Positions 23,920 to 33,989 of a stretch of 64,000 nt of DNA are shown here, piece by piece. The notes beneath the pieces were generated by a model. The model saw only the letters and a program-made list of their open reading frames with translations, had not been told where the DNA came from and ran no database searches. Source of the stretch: Kangiella geojedonensis (GTDB taxonomy: Bacteria > Pseudomonadota > Gammaproteobacteria > Enterobacterales > Kangiellaceae). Position numbers and translations under genes: made by a program. The stretch lies in the NCBI RefSeq assembly GCF_000981765.1, contig NZ_CP010975.1, positions 2,170,001 through 2,234,000 on the forward strand, written 5' to 3'. The first letter of the stretch is position 1; every line of letters begins with the position of its first letter.

Positions 23920-25209
23920 ATGAGTAATTTATTTTCCTTAGAACACGCACAACAACTCGATTCACAAGATCCTTTAAAGCATATTCGCGACGAGTTTCAC
24001 ATCCCCAAACAAGACAATGGCGATGAAGAAATTTATCTTTGCGGAAACTCTTTAGGGTTACAACCAAGGTTGGCCGCCGAATACGTGAATGATGAGTTAT
24101 CACAATGGCAAAAGCTCGGTGTTAAGGGTCACTTTTCAGGTGATTATCCTTGGATGCCCTATCATGAGTTTTTGAGTGAAGGTTTTGCCGATTTGGTGGG
24201 CGCAAAGATTAAAGAAGTCGTTAGCATGAATACACTAACCGCTAACCTTCATTTTATGATGGTCAGTTTTTACCGTCCAACCACTCAACGTCATAAAATC
24301 ATTATTGAAGATCACGCCTTTCCTTCCGATCATTATGCGGTTGAATCACAAATTAAATATCATGGATTTGATCCCGAGCAAAGCATGGTTTTATTAAAGC
24401 CTCGCGACGGTGAAGAAACTTTGCGCGACGATGATATTTTGGCTGCCATTAAAGAGCATGGCGAAAGCACAGCCCTGATTATGCTGCCTGGCGTTCAGTA
24501 CTACACCGGGCAAGTCCTCGACATGAAAAGTATCACTGAAGCCGGCCACGCCCAAGGTTGTAACGTTGGTTTTGACCTAGCTCATGCCGCAGGTAACATT
24601 CCAATGCAGCTTCATGACTGGGGCGTCGATTTCGCTGCTTGGTGCACCTATAAATATTTGAATTCAGGGCCAGGCTCAGTCGCTGGTTGCTTTGTTCATG
24701 AACGCCATCATAGCAACAAAGATCTGCCTCGGTTTGCAGGTTGGTGGGGCCATGACAAAGACTCTCGCTTTAAGATGGAGAATCATTTTGTTCCAATGGA
24801 AAGCGCTGAAGCATGGCAGTTATCAAACCCACCAATCTTGTCTTTAGCAGCGATACGTGGCTCGCTTGATACCATAAAAAAAGCTGGCGGCATTCATCAG
24901 TTACGTCATAAATCGCTCAAACTAACCAGCTATTTACGCCAGTTACTTGAGCAAGAACTTCCGCAAACCATTAACATCTTGACACCAGAAGACACTAAGG
25001 CGTCAGGTGCGCAGTTGTCCCTAACGGTTAATCTGGATGGCGCTGATGGTAAGCAGATATTTGATGCCATTGAAAAAGCAGGGGTTACCTGCGACTTCCG
25101 TCATCCAAACGTTATTCGTGTTGCTCCAGCGCCACAGTACAATTCGTTTGAGGATTGCTATCGCTTTGTGAGTATCCTCAAGAAGTCGATTGAAGGAGCT
25201 GTTTCATGA
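23920..25209 (+). CDS. kynU: Kynureninase
   Basis: 429 residues, PLP-dependent, cleaving 3-hydroxykynurenine (or kynurenine) to 3-hydroxyanthranilate (or anthranilate) and alanine. Family signatures are CGNSLGLQPR, EDHAFPSDHYA, FDLAHAAGN and the PLP lysine in WCTYKYLNSGPGS. The kmo gene overlaps its stop by ATGA, so a 3-hydroxykynurenine substrate is likely in vivo. The fit to the family is full length with no gaps. Confidence 0.97.
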   Translation: MSNLFSLEHAQQLDSQDPLKHIRDEFHIPKQDNGDEEIYLCGNSLGLQPRLAAEYVNDELSQWQKLGVKGHFSGDYPWMPYHEFLSEGFADLVGAKIKEVVSMNTLTANLHFMMVSFYRPTTQRHKIIIEDHAFPSDHYAVESQIKYHGFDPEQSMVLLKPRDGEETLRDDDILAAIKEHGESTALIMLPGVQYYTGQVLDMKSITEAGHAQGCNVGFDLAHAAGNIPMQLHDWGVDFAAWCTYKYLNSGPGSVAGCFVHERHHSNKDLPRFAGWWGHDKDSRFKMENHFVPMESAEAWQLSNPPILSLAAIRGSLDTIKKAGGIHQLRHKSLKLTSYLRQLLEQELPQTINILTPEDTKASGAQLSLTVNLDGADGKQIFDAIEKAGVTCDFRHPNVIRVAPAPQYNSFEDCYRFVSILKKSIEGAVS

Positions 25210-26570
25210 GTCAACACATCACCATGATCGGAGCCGGTTTAGTCGGTTCTTTAATGAGTATTTATCTAGGACAACGTGGGTATAAAGTCGATGTTTATGA
25301 CAAGCTTCCGGATATCCGACAAGCAAGTATCCCTGCCGGACGCTCTATTAATTTAGCTCTAGCCAATCGCGGTATTCGAGCGCTTCAACAAGTTGGGGTG
25401 ATGGATAAAGTTAACCAGCTTCTTATACCAATGAAAGGCAGAATGCTGCATGATGTTACCGGAAAACTCACTCTTCAACCTTATGGGCAAAAACCTGAAG
25501 AAGTGATTTACTCAGTTTCACGCGCGGGCTTAGTCAGCTTACTGCGCGACGAAGCGGAAGCGACTAACAATGTCACTTTTCATTTTGAAACGAAATTGGT
25601 TGATATCGATCCTGAGAATCAAACCATTAACTTAAAGAATGAGCAAAACGATGATGTTATGACTCATCAGTACGATATTTTGCTCGGTACTGATGGCGCT
25701 GGTTCTAAGACTCGTCGTTCCTTAGAAAGCTTAGGCTTGACTGGCTTTAGTTCCGATCTGCTTGAGCATTCTTACAAGGAACTAACGATCCCCGCGGGTG
25801 ACGTCAACCAGTTCCAAATTGACAAAGAAGCGCTGCACATTTGGCCTCGTGGCGGCTACATGTTGATTGCACTGCCCAATCTAGATGGCTCTTTCACAGT
25901 AACCTTATTCATGCCCAATAAAGGGCCAATCAGCTTTGAAGCGTTTAGTGACAAAAAAGCCGTTGAGCGCTTTTTTAAAGAACAATTCAGCGACGTGTTG
26001 GAGTTAATCCCTAACCTAGCAGACGATTACTTTACCAACCCCACAGGCATTCTCGGCACCGTACGCGCAAAAAACTGGGCTCATGGCAATATCTTACTGT
26101 TTGGTGATGCGTCACACGCCATTGTCCCTTTTCATGGCCAAGGCATGAATTGTGGCTTTGAGGATTGCTCCGAACTCTATCGCTTGTTAAACAAACACTC
26201 TGATGATTGGAGCAAAGTTATTTCTGAGTTTACCTCGGCCAGACGAGACAATGCTGATGCTATTGCAGACATGGCACTAGAAAACTATGTTGAAATGCGC
26301 GATTCCGTTCGCGATCCACAGTTCCAACTAAAAAAAGCGATCGCCTTCAAACTAGAGCAGCATTACCCGACTCAGTTTATTCCTCGTTATTCCATGGTCA
26401 TGTTCCATCACATCCCTTACGCTGACGCTTATCGCCGAGGAAAGGTTCAAGCTGACATACTAACGCAACTATCCTCAGGTAATGATAATATCGACGACAT
26501 TGATTGGCAGCTTGCTGCTCAGTTAGTGCAAGATAAATTAGAACCAATCTCTAAGGAGTTTCTACATTGA
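25206..26570 (+). CDS. kmo: Kynurenine 3-monooxygenase
   Basis: 454 residues, an FAD- and NADPH-dependent hydroxylase. The Rossmann motif is GAGLVGSLMSIYLGQRG, followed by PAGRSINLALANRG and the FAD-binding GDASHAIVPFHGQGMNCGFEDC region characteristic of KMO. It forms 3-hydroxykynurenine, which kynU and HAAO then degrade. It starts within the kynU stop (ATGA) and its own stop is overlapped by the peptidase start (TTGA), so translation is coupled across the three genes. No C-terminal membrane anchor is obvious. Confidence 0.97.
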   Translation: MSQHITMIGAGLVGSLMSIYLGQRGYKVDVYDKLPDIRQASIPAGRSINLALANRGIRALQQVGVMDKVNQLLIPMKGRMLHDVTGKLTLQPYGQKPEEVIYSVSRAGLVSLLRDEAEATNNVTFHFETKLVDIDPENQTINLKNEQNDDVMTHQYDILLGTDGAGSKTRRSLESLGLTGFSSDLLEHSYKELTIPAGDVNQFQIDKEALHIWPRGGYMLIALPNLDGSFTVTLFMPNKGPISFEAFSDKKAVERFFKEQFSDVLELIPNLADDYFTNPTGILGTVRAKNWAHGNILLFGDASHAIVPFHGQGMNCGFEDCSELYRLLNKHSDDWSKVISEFTSARRDNADAIADMALENYVEMRDSVRDPQFQLKKAIAFKLEQHYPTQFIPRYSMVMFHHIPYADAYRRGKVQADILTQLSSGNDNIDDIDWQLAAQLVQDKLEPISKEFLH

Positions 26571-27622
26571 AGATCACACACTTATTAGCCTTGGCTTTTA
26601 CAGTATCTCTGGCTAGCCATACCTTAGCTGCACAAGATAATGATAACGCCAACGATCATGCCAAAGATAATAATGAACTGGCTGACCAGTGGATGAACTA
26701 CCTTGCTAGTGATGAACGCCAAGGGCGCTTAACAGGCAGCACAGAAAATACGGAAGTTCAGTCTTGGCTTATTGAGCGCTTTAAAGAAATCGGGTTACAA
26801 AAAATCCCAGAGCAAGACTCTTATTTACAGAAGTTTACTGCTCACAACCGAGATGGGGAACCACTACAAGCGGCCAATGTGATTGGTTATATTCCTTGTA
26901 ACTGTAAATCAGATCGTTATTTCATCGTAGGCGCACATTACGACCATGTAGGCGTAAATCCTAAACTCGAAGGCGATCAAATTTTTAATGGCGCTGATGA
27001 TGATGCTAGTGGCGTTGTGGCCTCATTAATTTTCGCGAAAACGTTAAAGCAATATAAGCAGTTACCTTTCAACGTTATTATCGCAGCTTGGGATGCCGAA
27101 GAAATGGGCTTGCAGGGTTCAAAGTATTTTGCGCAAAACCCTTGGCTACCATTGAACAAAATCGAAAGCGGCTTCATGTTCGAGTTAGTTGGCGTACCAC
27201 TAAAAGATAAGTTAAACAGTGCTTGGATGACAGGGGAAAAATACTCCACACTTTACCCAACACTGAAAGCCGAATTGGAAAAGCAGGGTTGGCAACTTGA
27301 TCCTGTTTTAGATCCTCGTATGGGTCTGTTTTTCCGCTCTGACAACGCCCCCTTTGCAATGCTAGATGCCTCAAACGAGGATATAAAGAAAGCGTTTCAA
27401 AACAAAGAAAAAGCTAAGGTTACGGGAATACCGATGCACGCCATCTCCGTTTGGCGTGGTCAACCACATTATCATCAACCTAATGATGATGCTTCAATTA
27501 TTCATATCCCTAACCTGGTCTCGCTGGCTGAGTCTCTAGGGAAAGCATTTCACGAATTGCCATCAAACACGCAAATCGAATGGCTTGAGAACGAGCAGTT
27601 CCAGTTTTCGCGCCCTAATTAA
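26567..27622 (+). CDS. Exported M28 family aminopeptidase
   Basis: 351 residues with a signal peptide (MKITHLLALAFTVSLASHTLAA) and an M28 zinc-peptidase core: GAHYDHVG, NGADDDASG and WDAEEMGLQGS carry the metal ligands and catalytic acid. The start is TTG at 26567, overlapping the kmo stop in TTGA. AAGGAG nine bases upstream and the clean signal peptide support it. An asparagine/aspartate-rich linker follows the signal. It probably trims peptides in the periplasm or outside and so feeds amino acids to catabolism, a functional tie to the kynurenine genes that is inferred from co-transcription. Confidence 0.9.
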   Translation: MKITHLLALAFTVSLASHTLAAQDNDNANDHAKDNNELADQWMNYLASDERQGRLTGSTENTEVQSWLIERFKEIGLQKIPEQDSYLQKFTAHNRDGEPLQAANVIGYIPCNCKSDRYFIVGAHYDHVGVNPKLEGDQIFNGADDDASGVVASLIFAKTLKQYKQLPFNVIIAAWDAEEMGLQGSKYFAQNPWLPLNKIESGFMFELVGVPLKDKLNSAWMTGEKYSTLYPTLKAELEKQGWQLDPVLDPRMGLFFRSDNAPFAMLDASNEDIKKAFQNKEKAKVTGIPMHAISVWRGQPHYHQPNDDASIIHIPNLVSLAESLGKAFHELPSNTQIEWLENEQFQFSRPN

Positions 27623-28053
27623 TTATTGTAAGCGCGATAATGTTGGTGGTTGCTAAGTACTTTATTAACCTTAGCAACCATCTCCTCTAAATCTTCTTTC
27701 CCATACGCTACTGACGCAACTTTCCCCCAAACAGGGGCTGGCCAAGCCGCATCATTTTTATAGCGCACAACGTGATGAATATGTAATTGCGGCACCATAT
27801 TACCAAGCGCAGCTTGATTCATCTTATCGGCTTTAAAAGTATCATTCAGGGCTTTCAGTACATAATGAGACTCATCCATTAATTGCAACTGTTGTGAATC
27901 GGACAGCTCAAAAACTTCACGCACACCATCAACTTGTGGCACCAAAATCAGCCACGGGTAATTGGCATCGTTCATCAACAACACTCGGCACAGCTCAAAC
28001 TGCCCAAGCTGGATGCAATCCGCGGCTAATACTGGATGTAACTTAAAGGCCAA
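27619..28053 (-). CDS. HIT domain protein (nucleotide hydrolase family)
   Basis: About 144 residues with the histidine triad motif in QLHIHHVVRY. HIT proteins hydrolyse dinucleoside polyphosphates or nucleoside phosphoramidates. The frame extends to 28149, inside the PBP gene, but TTG at 28053 gives MAFKLHPVLAADC, the family start. GAGGAG lies seven bases upstream, inside the PBP gene's 3' end, so the two coding regions overlap by 11 bases. The stop overlaps the convergent peptidase stop by four bases (TTAA). Substrate is not known. Confidence 0.88.
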   Translation of the reverse strand: MAFKLHPVLAADCIQLGQFELCRVLLMNDANYPWLILVPQVDGVREVFELSDSQQLQLMDESHYVLKALNDTFKADKMNQAALGNMVPQLHIHHVVRYKNDAAWPAPVWGKVASVAYGKEDLEEMVAKVNKVLSNHQHYRAYNN

Positions 28054-30364
28054 AGAATGACTCCTCTTCCTCTGGTTCACAGGGCGCATACTCTCTCGGA
28101 GCTGTCCCACGAATAAACGGAATTTCGACCGATTCCTCACAGTAGTCATTGGCTAATAATCCACTTTTAGCATCAATAAGCTTCCACTCAATATTCTCTT
28201 CGTAACCCAACCTTAAGGTTTCTGTTGGTATACCGTTAAAAATATCCGTAAATACTGGAAGCGCTGCTGATGACCCTGTAATGTTTGCTTCCTTACTGTC
28301 ATCACGACCGACCCAAACGACCGCCAAGTGTTCGCCTGAGAAGCCTGCAAACCACGAATCTTTCAAGTCATTCGTGGTGCCTGTTTTTCCTGCGAATTTA
28401 GTGAAAGGGTTTTGGTTATGTAAATAACGCGCGGTTCCTTTTTCAACCACTAGCTGCATCCCCGCCTTCACTAAATAGGTATTTAGCTCTGACGCAATAC
28501 GCTCAGACTGAATAGGATAGCGCTCTAATAGCACCCCTTGATTATCCGTTACAGCAGTAATCGCGGCTGGTTTAATCTTTAGTCCGCCACTCGCTAAAGA
28601 CTGATATAAACCGGCTAGCTCAACTGGCGTTAGTTCCAAAACTCCTAAAGGTAACGCATCTAAGGCTCTTACCTCACCGTCGACACCAGCCTGCTCAATA
28701 AAGTCCGCCACCGTATCAATCCCTACCTGCTGTCCTAAACGCGCCATAGCAATGTTGTATGACTTCATCAAAGCAACGAACAAAGGCACTTGCCCGTGAT
28801 ACTCGCGGTCATAGTTTCTTGGCTGCCATAAAGTACCATCTTGCTGTTTCAACGATAGCGGCTCATCACTGATAATCGTTGCCAAATCATACTTATCACT
28901 TTTCTCTAATGCCGCTAGAACAACATAAGGTTTAATTACTGAACCAATCTGTCGCTTCGCATCAATCGCGCGATTAAACCCTGCTTTGTCCGAATAACGA
29001 TCACCGACTAAAGCCAAAATATTACCGGTCTGACTCGAAGTAATGATCACGGCTGTTTGTAATGAATCGTCTTCAATGCCTTTGGACTTTTCAATACGGG
29101 ATAAAGTCTTTGCGACCTTTTCTTCCGTGTAACGTTGCATCACTGGATCAAGTGTGGTGAAAATACGAAGTCCTTCTGACTTTAACTCGTCTTCTGAATA
29201 AGAGTCCTGCAAGCGGCGGCGCACGAGATCCATAAATGCAGGCACTCGTGATAATTTCAATTCAGGCTTGTTAACCACCGATAATGTGGTTTCACGCTGT
29301 TGCTCGTACTCTTGTTCAGTGAGGTGCTTTTGCTCATACATTAACCGCAACACCTGGTTCCGACGCTTCAAAGCGGCTTCTTTTTTCCGGCGAGGATTGT
29401 AACCACTAGGGCTCTTAAGCATACCCACTAACATTGCTGATTGCGCAGGAGTTAAGTCACGAACACGTTTATCAAAAAAGTACTGACTGGCTAAGCCAAC
29501 ACCATGGATGGCACGGCCACCATCTTGTCCAAAATATACTTCATTATAATAGGCCTGCAAGATATCGTCTTTTTCATAACGAACTTCGAGTATCACTGAC
29601 ATGATGGCTTCTTTAAATTTTCGCCATAAGGTTCTGTCGTTGGTTAAGAAGTAGTTTTTAACCAACTGCTGGGTAATGGTGCTACCACCTTGAGAACGTC
29701 CCTCACTGGTGATGTTGTGCCACAAAGCACGCATAATGGCTTTTGGTGACACACCGCTATGCTCATAAAAAGCACGATCTTCCACAGTTAATAAAGCTTG
29801 CTTGAAATGCTCAGGGACGTCATCAAGATGTACTAAAATTCGGTCTTCCAATCGGTTCGGATGGAACTGACCAATTAACAAGGGGTCCAAACGCGCCATC
29901 TGTAACGTTTCACCAGTTTCACGATTCTTTAGACCAGCAATACGGCCTGACTGGATAGTAAAGGAAACCGGTAACGATTCTTGTTGGCCGTCCCAAAACT
30001 GGAATTCACGAATATGGATAAAGAAAGAACCTTGATAATTCTCATAATCACCTTGGCGTGTGGCTTTGACCACTTTGCGATAACCCAGAAGCTCTAGCTC
30101 CTGTCGCAAACGCGTTCGCGTCATGGGCTTGCCATTAGCCAGCTCTAACGATTGTGCGTACACTCTAGCAGGCAGTTGCCAACGGTTTTCTTTAAACTTG
30201 CTTTGAATGACGGAGTCTAGATAAAGTGTAAAGCCTGCCAGCAATACGACAAAAATAAGGGAAAGCTTCCAAAACAGTGAGCGCCACTTTTTTCGTCGAG
30301 CCTGTTTCGCTTTGGAATTTTTGCTTATGGGTTTACTGGTTTTCTTTTTTGGTTTTTTTGACAT
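28043..30364 (-). CDS. mrcB: Bifunctional penicillin-binding protein 1B
   Basis: 773 residues: a very basic cytoplasmic tail, one transmembrane helix at about 28-48, a glycosyltransferase GT51 domain (EDRAFYEHSGVSPKA, then GGSTITQQLVKNYFL) and a transpeptidase domain with the active serine in SVIKP, the SYN triplet and KTGTTND. It polymerises and crosslinks peptidoglycan from the periplasmic face. Length and the short N-terminal region fit PBP1b rather than PBP1a. The HIT gene overlaps its 3' end. It is divergent from thpR. Confidence 0.94.
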   Translation of the reverse strand: MSKKPKKKTSKPISKNSKAKQARRKKWRSLFWKLSLIFVVLLAGFTLYLDSVIQSKFKENRWQLPARVYAQSLELANGKPMTRTRLRQELELLGYRKVVKATRQGDYENYQGSFFIHIREFQFWDGQQESLPVSFTIQSGRIAGLKNRETGETLQMARLDPLLIGQFHPNRLEDRILVHLDDVPEHFKQALLTVEDRAFYEHSGVSPKAIMRALWHNITSEGRSQGGSTITQQLVKNYFLTNDRTLWRKFKEAIMSVILEVRYEKDDILQAYYNEVYFGQDGGRAIHGVGLASQYFFDKRVRDLTPAQSAMLVGMLKSPSGYNPRRKKEAALKRRNQVLRLMYEQKHLTEQEYEQQRETTLSVVNKPELKLSRVPAFMDLVRRRLQDSYSEDELKSEGLRIFTTLDPVMQRYTEEKVAKTLSRIEKSKGIEDDSLQTAVIITSSQTGNILALVGDRYSDKAGFNRAIDAKRQIGSVIKPYVVLAALEKSDKYDLATIISDEPLSLKQQDGTLWQPRNYDREYHGQVPLFVALMKSYNIAMARLGQQVGIDTVADFIEQAGVDGEVRALDALPLGVLELTPVELAGLYQSLASGGLKIKPAAITAVTDNQGVLLERYPIQSERIASELNTYLVKAGMQLVVEKGTARYLHNQNPFTKFAGKTGTTNDLKDSWFAGFSGEHLAVVWVGRDDSKEANITGSSAALPVFTDIFNGIPTETLRLGYEENIEWKLIDAKSGLLANDYCEESVEIPFIRGTAPREYAPCEPEEEESFFGL

Positions 30365-30423
30365 ACTATCAGTAAAGTTCGTTTCATTAGCGCCATCTTA
30401 GCAAATAAACCATCAAAGATTAT

Positions 30424-31011
30424 ATGTCATCTATTACAAATTCTGTTAAAAAAAAGGCGAGACTGTTTTTTGCTATAGAGCTCTCTCAAGAGCTTAAAAA
30501 CCAGCTTGAGGTTTTACAGCAATCTAACCCAGTATTTGTGGGACGTCCCGTAAAGCCCCACAATTTCCACATCACCTTACAGTTCTTGGGTTCTGTCGAA
30601 CACCAGCTTATTCACGATCTGATTGATTGTGTTGAAATTCCTGGGATTAAACCCTTTTTAGGCTCTATTGAACATTATGCTTATTACCCTAAGAATGAGA
30701 TTGGTTGTGTCGAAGTACAGAAAGGAAAACAACGACTTAGCGCTCTCAAGTCACATCTAAGTCGTTGCCTAGCCAATGAAGGGCTTTATTTTGCAAAAGA
30801 CAAACACAGCTTTCGTCCTCACATCACCCTATACCGTGAATGTCAGCCACTCGGGGATATTCAACAAGTTCTCAATCTAGAATTTAAGGTTGAACGCTTC
30901 TGCCTCATGGAATCGATACAGAATGACAAAGGTGTTTATTATGAAGTGCTTGAAGAATGGTCGGTCTACGAGCCGAGTATCAAGGAACAGTTTTTTGGAA
31001 TTAAAGACTAG
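30424..31011 (+). CDS. thpR: RNA 2',3'-cyclic phosphodiesterase (2'-5' RNA ligase family)
   Basis: 195 residues with the two HxTx motifs of the 2H phosphoesterases: HITLQFLG near residue 55 and HITLYRE near residue 140. ThpR opens 2',3'-cyclic phosphate RNA ends and can ligate tRNA halves in vitro. ATG at 30424 lies 60 bases from the divergent PBP gene. No strong ribosome site is visible. The next gene, pepB, is convergent across a small hairpin. Confidence 0.92.
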   Translation: MSSITNSVKKKARLFFAIELSQELKNQLEVLQQSNPVFVGRPVKPHNFHITLQFLGSVEHQLIHDLIDCVEIPGIKPFLGSIEHYAYYPKNEIGCVEVQKGKQRLSALKSHLSRCLANEGLYFAKDKHSFRPHITLYRECQPLGDIQQVLNLEFKVERFCLMESIQNDKGVYYEVLEEWSVYEPSIKEQFFGIKD

Positions 31012-31028
31012 GTGGGCCAAAGCCCACC
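31011..31028. terminator. Hairpin between convergent thpR and pepB
   Basis: GGTGGGC (31011-31017) pairs with GCCCACC (31022-31028) around CAAA, beginning at the last base of the thpR stop. It is GC-rich, but the T-runs are short on both strands. It is likely a shared terminator of moderate strength. Confidence 0.6.
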
Positions 31029-31038
31029 TTATGTCCGA

Positions 31039-32310
31039 TTAGCTTTTCAACAGTTTTGCAGCGATACTTCTAAAGCCTAGACCGGTACCACCCGCGGACC
31101 ACTTAGGCGTTGGGCTGTCGTTATAAGCAGAGGCTAAATCAATATGCACCCAACCTTGCCCATTATTTGGTACAAAGCGGGATAGGAAGCCTGCGGCATT
31201 ACTCGCTCCGCCTGGACCACCACCTTTTACCGCTCGGCTGTTAGCCGTATCAGCAAAGTGCGATGGGCAACGGTGGGCATGGAATGGCTCTAACGGCAAC
31301 GGCCAGTGGCGCTCGTTCTCTGTTTTAGAAATCGCTAAAAATTCGTCGCTCGCATCTTTATCAAGCGCAAACACAGCATTGTAGTCACCGCCTACGGCAG
31401 TCACGGCTGCGCCAGTCAAAGTCGCCGCATCAATAATCGTTTTAGCGCCAGACTGTCCAGCCAGCAATAAACCATCAGCCATCACTACACGGCCTTCGGC
31501 ATCAGTATTCTGAATTTCTACCGTGACGCCATTCGGGTACGTCAAAATATCACCCAGCTTGTAGGCATGCCCGCTGATTAAGTTTTCTGCGCAACACAGG
31601 TACAGATCGACCGGCTTGTCTAAACCACGCAAAATGGCTAACGCTAAACCGCCCGTTACCGTGGCTGCGCCGCCCATATCGGCTTTCATGTGCAGCATGC
31701 CAGCACTTGGCTTGATGCTGTAACCACCGCTATCAAAAGTAATCCCCTTACCCACTAACGCGGCGACGGGAGCGCTCTTATCGCCCTTAGGATCAAACTT
31801 AAGTTTTAACAATGCTGGCGGACGAGTTGAACCACGTCCCACTTCCCAAGTGCCAATATGCCCCTGTTTTTCCAAGTCTTCGCCGGAAATAATGTCATAA
31901 GTGACATGGTCTGGCGCTAAACCTTGAATAAATTGAGCAGCTTCTTGTGCCAAAACTTCTGGCGCCAATACTTCTGGCGTTTCGTTGACCATTGAACGCA
32001 TCCAGCGACTGACTTGTATACGAGCATCTAACTCTTGACTATCGCTTTCACTCAGCTCTGCAAAATCAATCTGAACATCCAGTTTAGGCTCGTAAGCTCC
32101 CTGAAAGAATGCCCACTGCTGCTCAAGCTGCCAGTCGCCTTTTAAAGTGAAGAATGACAAACCTTGTGTCATTAAACGACGCGCTGCAACTTGAATAAGC
32201 TCTGCATTGTCAGCATGAATGGTTGCGCGGTCATCTTTAAAGCTCAGCAAAGCACCTTCACCCCATTGCTCGGGCGCACTATCGCTGGAAAGATAAATCT
32301 CTAAAGTCAT
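31039..32310 (-). CDS. pepB: M17 leucyl aminopeptidase, PepB-like
   Basis: 423 residues. The C-terminal M17 domain shows VGKGITFDSGGYSIKP, MKADMGGAA and the signature NTDAEGRVVMADGL, which bring the two metal ions and catalytic Lys/Arg. Peptidase B removes N-terminal residues from peptides in the cytosol. The N-terminal third is unlike PepA and follows the PepB layout. AAGGATACTT precedes the ATG. With the exported M28 and M48 peptidases nearby it fits a cell living largely on peptides and amino acids, which is inference. Confidence 0.9.
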   Translation of the reverse strand: MTLEIYLSSDSAPEQWGEGALLSFKDDRATIHADNAELIQVAARRLMTQGLSFFTLKGDWQLEQQWAFFQGAYEPKLDVQIDFAELSESDSQELDARIQVSRWMRSMVNETPEVLAPEVLAQEAAQFIQGLAPDHVTYDIISGEDLEKQGHIGTWEVGRGSTRPPALLKLKFDPKGDKSAPVAALVGKGITFDSGGYSIKPSAGMLHMKADMGGAATVTGGLALAILRGLDKPVDLYLCCAENLISGHAYKLGDILTYPNGVTVEIQNTDAEGRVVMADGLLLAGQSGAKTIIDAATLTGAAVTAVGGDYNAVFALDKDASDEFLAISKTENERHWPLPLEPFHAHRCPSHFADTANSRAVKGGGPGGASNAAGFLSRFVPNNGQGWVHIDLASAYNDSPTPKWSAGGTGLGFRSIAAKLLKS

Positions 32311-32349
32311 AAGTATCCTTATTTGATTAAAGCTGGGCGAATCGTGTGT

Positions 32350-32931
32350 TTAGAACAGGTGCCCTAGCTTCGATTGTTTGGTTGATAGATACATAGCATT
32401 GTGGGGGTTTTGCCCAAATTTCAAGGGCACACGTTCAACCACGTCAATACCAGCGTCTTTCATTGAGCTCACTTTTCGCGGATTATTGGTCATCAGTCGA
32501 ATTTTCGACACGCCTAAAATATCCAGCGCATCAGACGCAACTTTAAAATCACGTTCGTCCGCCCCAAACCCTAGGTGCTCATTAGCCTGCACCGTATCCA
32601 TACCTTGATCTTGCAAGGAGTAAGCACGAATTTTATTGGTCAAACCGATACCTCGGCCTTCTTGGCGCAAATACAGCAACACACCACTACCTTCTTCAGC
32701 AATTTTTTCTAACGCTGCACGAAGTTGAAAGCCACAGTCGCAACGCAAACTAAACAGTGCGTCACCGGTTAAACACTCAGAGTGAATTCTTGCCAATACG
32801 GCCTGTTCTTTGTCCCACTCGCCAAAAGTCATGGCAATATGCTCTTTACCATCATCGGTTTCAAGCGCATGGATCACAAAATCTCCCCAAGGAGTTGGGA
32901 GCTTGGCCTGTAGGCTATCTTGCTGGTTCAT
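32350..32931 (-). CDS. ribA: GTP cyclohydrolase II
   Basis: 193 residues. RibA begins riboflavin synthesis by opening GTP. The zinc-binding cysteines lie in [18 protein letters not shown], and the GTP-binding RQEGRGIGL motif follows. NNPRKV near the C-terminus is also typical. This is the stand-alone form, not fused to RibB. It lies 40 bases upstream of pepB on the same strand, and the two may be co-transcribed. Confidence 0.97.
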   Translation of the reverse strand: MNQQDSLQAKLPTPWGDFVIHALETDDGKEHIAMTFGEWDKEQAVLARIHSECLTGDALFSLRCDCGFQLRAALEKIAEEGSGVLLYLRQEGRGIGLTNKIRAYSLQDQGMDTVQANEHLGFGADERDFKVASDALDILGVSKIRLMTNNPRKVSSMKDAGIDVVERVPLKFGQNPHNAMYLSTKQSKLGHLF

Positions 32932-33016
32932 TCGGTTTGTATACCACTAATTTTGAGAACATTGCCATTTTACACGATGTGTCAACTAATCGACACCCTG
33001 TATATTGAGCCTTTGG

Positions 33017-33835
33017 TCAGGCCGCCTTTTCTGGTTTTATAATGTCTGACACTTTAACCCAGAACTCATCCCAATCGTCAGGCGTATCGGCATGTCCGGT
33101 CGAGTATATCTGATGCTCTGCATCCTGTTTGGCCGCTAATAACTTGGTTAATGCATCAATAGGAACGGTTCTATCCGCCTCACCATGCACTAAATAAGCA
33201 CGACCCTTATAGTTTTTCAGAGCTGAGACATTATCGAACGGGTCGCGCACCAAGAAGCGTGGTACCCAGCGTTTCTTGGCTAAGTCCATCACGCTGGAAT
33301 AAGTCGACATCAAAATAACCGCATGTGGGGTTTTGTCAGACAAAATGCTCAATACAGCACCGCCACCCATCGAACGCCCTAGTAATGAAATATGCTCATG
33401 ATCAAACTGAGGTTGCTGCTCAATCCAATCATAAGCGTTCAACATGCATTCTTTGATGGTTCTATAGCTTGGCCTACCGTCGGAGCGACCATAACCAGGG
33501 TACTCAGCTAAAACCACACTAAAGCCTTGCCCACGAATATAATCCAGTCTTGGCGCCCAGTCATCAATGATGTTGCCATTACCATGAGCCAGCATGACAA
33601 CTGGAGAACGCTCACCATAAACATCCTTTAACGGTGCAAGATAAGCCAATTCAAATTCACCCTGAGAAAAAGATAGCCGCACAAGCTCACCACCAGCTTG
33701 AGTGATAAGTTCGGCATTATGAGCCGGCAATTCATGGACTGGAAACAGCAAGCGGCGCTGTAATACATAAAAAAACAGCACATACAGGATATAAAATCCT
33801 ACGATTGAGATGAGGCCCCATATAACAATTTGCAT
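33017..33835 (-). CDS. Membrane-anchored alpha/beta hydrolase
   Basis: 272 residues, beginning with one hydrophobic helix (about 5-25). The hydrolase fold shows HGNGNIIDDW (oxyanion region), the nucleophile elbow GRSMGGG, an Asp in HGEADRTVP and a likely catalytic His in STGHADTPDDW. It resembles the YfhR/Bem46-type family of peptidase-like or esterase-like enzymes of unknown substrate. The gene is divergent from the Rieske protein and probably monocistronic. Confidence 0.85.
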   Translation of the reverse strand: MQIVIWGLISIVGFYILYVLFFYVLQRRLLFPVHELPAHNAELITQAGGELVRLSFSQGEFELAYLAPLKDVYGERSPVVMLAHGNGNIIDDWAPRLDYIRGQGFSVVLAEYPGYGRSDGRPSYRTIKECMLNAYDWIEQQPQFDHEHISLLGRSMGGGAVLSILSDKTPHAVILMSTYSSVMDLAKKRWVPRFLVRDPFDNVSALKNYKGRAYLVHGEADRTVPIDALTKLLAAKQDAEHQIYSTGHADTPDDWDEFWVKVSDIIKPEKAA

Positions 33836-33989
33836 AAATCTAAATATTGCGTCTACTATTTATACTGTTAGAATTTCTACATTCTAACATCAAGCTCGCG
33901 GAATACAGCAGGTTTATCAGGGTATCGCCAGCTTGGGTTATGTTAAAATAGCGATATATTACTTAATGGGGTTTCTTAAAGGACTCAGT

